Part shown: positions 61,746 through 64,000 of the stretch, one piece after another
How positions within the stretch are numbered: position 1 is the first letter of the stretch
How the letters are laid out: each line of letters opens with the position of its first letter
Origin: Pseudomonas brassicacearum
GTDB taxonomy: Bacteria > Pseudomonadota > Gammaproteobacteria > Pseudomonadales > Pseudomonadaceae
Reading direction: 5' to 3'
Assembly: GCF_003732225.1 (NCBI RefSeq)
Contig: NZ_MOBJ01000007.1
Span: forward strand, 124,001 to 188,000
Length of the DNA: 64,000 bases
Notes under the pieces: generated by a model
Seen by the model: the letters and a program-made list of their open reading frames with translations, nothing else
Told to the model about the DNA's origin: nothing
Databases searched by the model: none
Program-made: the position numbers and the translations under genes

Positions 61746-62927
61746 ATGACCGCCGCCTGCCTGATGACCACTTATCAACCCCTGGCCTTGAGCTTTACCA
61801 AAGGGCTGGGCACACGCCTGTGGGATCAGGCCGGTCGCGAGTACCTGGATGCGGTGGCGGGTGTGGCGGTGACCAACGTCGGCCACTCGCACCCGCGAGT
61901 GGTCAGCGCTATCAGCGAACAGGCCGGCCTGTTGCTGCATACATCCAACCTGTACAGCATCGACTGGCAGCAGCGGTTGGCGGAAAAACTGACACAGCTG
62001 TCTGGTCTTGATCGGGTGTTTTTCAACAATTCTGGTGCCGAAGCCAATGAGACCGCGTTGAAGCTGGCGCGGCTGTACGGTTGGCACAAAGGCGTCGAGC
62101 AGCCGTTGGTGGTGGTCATGGAAAACGCCTTTCATGGCCGGACTCTGGGCACCTTGTCGGCCAGCGATGGTCCTGCGGTGCGTTTGGGGTTTCAGGGGTT
62201 ACCGGGGGACTTCATCAAAGTCCCGTTCGGCGATCTCGCCGCGCTGGATAAGGCCCATCGGACCTACGGCCAGCGCATCGTGGCCGTTCTGATGGAACCG
62301 ATTCAAGGCGAAAGCGGCGTACAGCTCGCGCCACCCGGCTACCTGAAAGCCCTGCGCCAACTGTGCAATCGGCGCAACTGGCTGCTGATGCTCGACGAGA
62401 TCCAGACCGGTATCGGCCGCACCGGGCAATGGTTCGCTTTCCAGCACGAAGGCATCGTCCCGGACGTCATGACCCTGGCCAAAGGCCTGGGCAACGGTGT
62501 CCCGATCGGCGCCTGCCTGGCTCGTGGCAAAGCCGCCGAACTGTTCACCCCCGGCAGCCACGGCAGCACCTTTGGCGGAAACCCGTTGGCGTGTCGGGTC
62601 GGCTGCACCGTGCTGGAAATCATCGAAGAGCAAGGCCTGCTGGAGAACGCCAAGCGTCAGGGCGAACGCTTGCTCGCACGCTTGCACGCCGAACTCGATG
62701 GCGAGCCGCAGGTGCTGGCTATCCGTGGCCAAGGCTTGATGATCGGCATCGAACTGGCCCAGCCCATTCGCGACCTGACCCTGATCGCTGCGCGGGATCA
62801 CGGGTTGCTGATCAACGTGACACGGGGCAAAACCATCCGCTTGCTACCACCGCTGACCATTGATGAGCGCGAGGTGGAGATGATTGTGCGCGGGGTAGGG
62901 CGGGTGGTGAGAGGTGCTGGCAACTGA
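61746..62927 (+). CDS. Class III aminotransferase (acetylornithine aminotransferase family)
   Basis: PLP enzyme of 393 residues. Seen are [30 protein letters not shown], the PLP-stacking [26 protein letters not shown] (Asp217), the Schiff-base Lys246 in TLAKGLGNG, and [13 protein letters not shown]. This is the ArgD/AstC/AruC layout. Since argD genes of pseudomonads are usually elsewhere, this may be a paralogue for another omega-amino acid. ATG at 61746 follows GGAGCTTGATGTC; ATG at 61728 is a longer alternative. Confidence 0.88.
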   Translation: MTAACLMTTYQPLALSFTKGLGTRLWDQAGREYLDAVAGVAVTNVGHSHPRVVSAISEQAGLLLHTSNLYSIDWQQRLAEKLTQLSGLDRVFFNNSGAEANETALKLARLYGWHKGVEQPLVVVMENAFHGRTLGTLSASDGPAVRLGFQGLPGDFIKVPFGDLAALDKAHRTYGQRIVAVLMEPIQGESGVQLAPPGYLKALRQLCNRRNWLLMLDEIQTGIGRTGQWFAFQHEGIVPDVMTLAKGLGNGVPIGACLARGKAAELFTPGSHGSTFGGNPLACRVGCTVLEIIEEQGLLENAKRQGERLLARLHAELDGEPQVLAIRGQGLMIGIELAQPIRDLTLIAARDHGLLINVTRGKTIRLLPPLTIDEREVEMIVRGVGRVVRGAGN

Positions 62928-62940
62928 TCGTTACCCCTCC

Positions 62941-63086
62941 CGTAGCAGCTGCCGAGCCTGCGAGGCTGCGTTCGGCTGCGAAGCAGTCGTTGAATCGGGT
63001 AGCGCGTTTTTCCAGGTAAAACGTCGATCCAGGATTTGCGAGGACTTCGTCCTCGAACGCAGCCTCGCAGGCTCGGCAGCTGCTAC
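62941..63086. repeat. REPIN (inverted REP pair)
   Basis: CGTAGCAGCTGCCGAGCCTG (from 62941) is the complement of the arm ending at 63086 over about 33 bases. A nested hairpin (GCGAGGAC-TTC-GTCCTCG) lies in the loop. It is the only structure seen in the gap 62928-63176. Confidence 0.88.
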
Positions 63087-63176
63087 AAGGGTTAGAACGA
63101 ACAGATGTGCCGATACTTATGCCGTCTGGCCGCTCCTACGGTTTTTTGTCCGTCGTCAGGTACGAAGGGGCCAGAT

Positions 63177-63755
63177 TTACTGCTGGAACTTACGCTTGTT
63201 CCTCAGGTGCAGGATCACCGCCACCACTGCAACGACCACCACAACACCCAGGGCAATCGGCAGCCGGTAAGGCTTGAGGTTGCCGAACAATTGCTGAAGT
63301 GCTTCGCCAGCCCAATAACCACCGATGACGAACAGCGTGGCCCAGACCATTGCACCGAACATGTTCAGCAGTGAAAAGCGTAACGGTGACAGACCACTGG
63401 CACCGATCACCATCGGGCCCACCAACCGCATGCCATACAGAAAACGTACCGAAAAAACCGATGTCGACGGGTAACGATCGATCAATCCGGAGACTCGCTT
63501 GATCTGCGCTTGCTGGCGTTTGAGACGAGGCAAGAGTCGCGGGCCGAAATAACGACCGGTCCAGAACAGCAACTGATCCCCCAACATTCCGCCGGCGCTG
63601 GCCCAGGCAATCACCGGCCAGAGCTTCAGCAAATGCTGATGCGCCGCCATGCCGCCCAATATCAGGATGGTTTCGCCTTCCATGACACAGCCAAGGAAAA
63701 CCGCCCAGTAGCCGTAGGCCGCGAGGAAGTGGTTGAGGTCTATGTGCGCGAACAT
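63177..63755 (-). CDS. DedA-family membrane protein
   Basis: 192 residues with the DedA/SNARE-associated pattern: HFLAAYGYWAVFLGCVMEGE, ILGGMAAHQHLL, GDQLLFWTGRYFG, FLYGMRLVGPMVIGASG and a C-terminal membrane anchor ending in basic residues (RNKRKFQQ). DedA proteins are implicated in lipid carrier recycling and membrane homeostasis. Glu27 and Asp59-region acidic residues fit the conserved pair. It lies between a REPIN and the glyoxalase-family gene. Confidence 0.9.
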   Translation of the reverse strand: MFAHIDLNHFLAAYGYWAVFLGCVMEGETILILGGMAAHQHLLKLWPVIAWASAGGMLGDQLLFWTGRYFGPRLLPRLKRQQAQIKRVSGLIDRYPSTSVFSVRFLYGMRLVGPMVIGASGLSPLRFSLLNMFGAMVWATLFVIGGYWAGEALQQLFGNLKPYRLPIALGVVVVVAVVAVILHLRNKRKFQQ

Positions 63756-63840
63756 GGGCTATCGACGACCTTTTGAACGTTGGGGTGCTTGGCGGATGTG
63801 GACCGTTACCGTGTGGCTTCGTTGCGTCCGGTGTTGTGGA

Positions 63841-64000
63841 TCATGTGGTGGGGGCATTAGAGAGCGGACGCTCCCCCAGATACTCAACCAACCGTAGCAG
63901 ATAGCCGTCCGGGTCCTGCACCAATAGTTCAAGTTGGCCAACTTCTACCGTGCCGGATCGATACCAGGCATCGGCAAACGGGCGAAACAACGGCCACTCG
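63841..64000 (-). CDS. VOC (glyoxalase/bleomycin resistance) family protein, C-terminal part only
   Basis: Only the last 52 residues lie in the window; the start is beyond the right edge. They read EWPLFRPFADAWYRSGTVEV and then GQLELLVQDPDGYLLRLVEYLGERPLSNAP. The QLELLVQDPDGYLLRL segment is the typical final beta-strand hairpin of a VOC-fold protein, with the metal-binding Glu position present. The precise family (bleomycin-binding or other) cannot be settled from this piece. Confidence 0.75.
   Translation of the reverse strand, partial: EWPLFRPFADAWYRSGTVEVGQLELLVQDPDGYLLRLVEYLGERPLSNAPTT

Noticed and set aside
63759..63941. 60-codon minus-strand frame at the right edge
   Set aside because: It is out of frame with the clear VOC-family C-terminus at 63841-64000.

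Overview
The window is chromosomal DNA from a Pseudomonas, most likely of the P. fluorescens group. This rests on the complete pseudomonad division and cell wall (dcw) cluster in its usual order, a type A RNase P RNA between rsmI and mraZ, an OprD-type porin, CheV, the cyo oxidase operon, DUF3077, and many REP/REPIN repeats of the kind common in P. fluorescens. No tRNA, rRNA, CRISPR array, integrase or intact insertion sequence was found.

Positions 1-21150 form a conserved core. A truncated lpoA (minus) is divergent from rsmI, followed by rnpB and then mraZ-rsmH-ftsL-ftsI-murE-murF-mraY-murD-ftsW-murG-murC-ddlB-ftsQ-ftsA-ftsZ-lpxC. Most dcw genes overlap by 1-11 bases, which suggests translational coupling. 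The main promoter, at 3163-3192, is followed by three GTGG repeats with 10-base spacing that look like the MraZ operator. The first clear intrinsic terminator follows lpxC.

Positions 21200-38750 hold accessory and regulatory genes. These are a diguanylate cyclase, an OprD-family porin, a small secreted protein, an MFP-RND-response regulator-histidine kinase operon with a perfect palindrome upstream, a lipoprotein that fuses an amino-acid-binding domain to a RidA-like domain, a cysteine-cluster protein, a GNAT acetyltransferase, cheV, and the divergent norR/hmp nitric-oxide detoxification pair.

Positions 38900-48400 hold dsbB and the cyoABCDE ubiquinol oxidase operon, then a repeat-rich zone. 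That zone contains an eight-unit tandem REP array, a decayed antitoxin gene, and a small phage-like module (c4-like structured RNA, an overlapping Ash/Icd-like reading frame, a 26-residue ORF and a DUF3077 gene).

Positions 48448-64000 hold a flavoprotein plus nitronate-monooxygenase-like operon divergent from a LysR plus membrane-transporter operon. Next is a two-component system divergent from a periplasmic methionine-sulfoxide repair cluster (exported MsrB, DipZ, exported MsrA). The window ends with a second diguanylate cyclase, a LysR gene divergent from a class III aminotransferase, a DedA protein, and the 3' end of a glyoxalase-family gene.

The most unusual items are the SBP-Rid fusion, the REPIN whose loop has expanded into eight GATCAAAA copies, the tandem REP array that changes subtype partway, and the c4/Ash/DUF3077 module. 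All family assignments come from reading motifs by eye; no database search was run.
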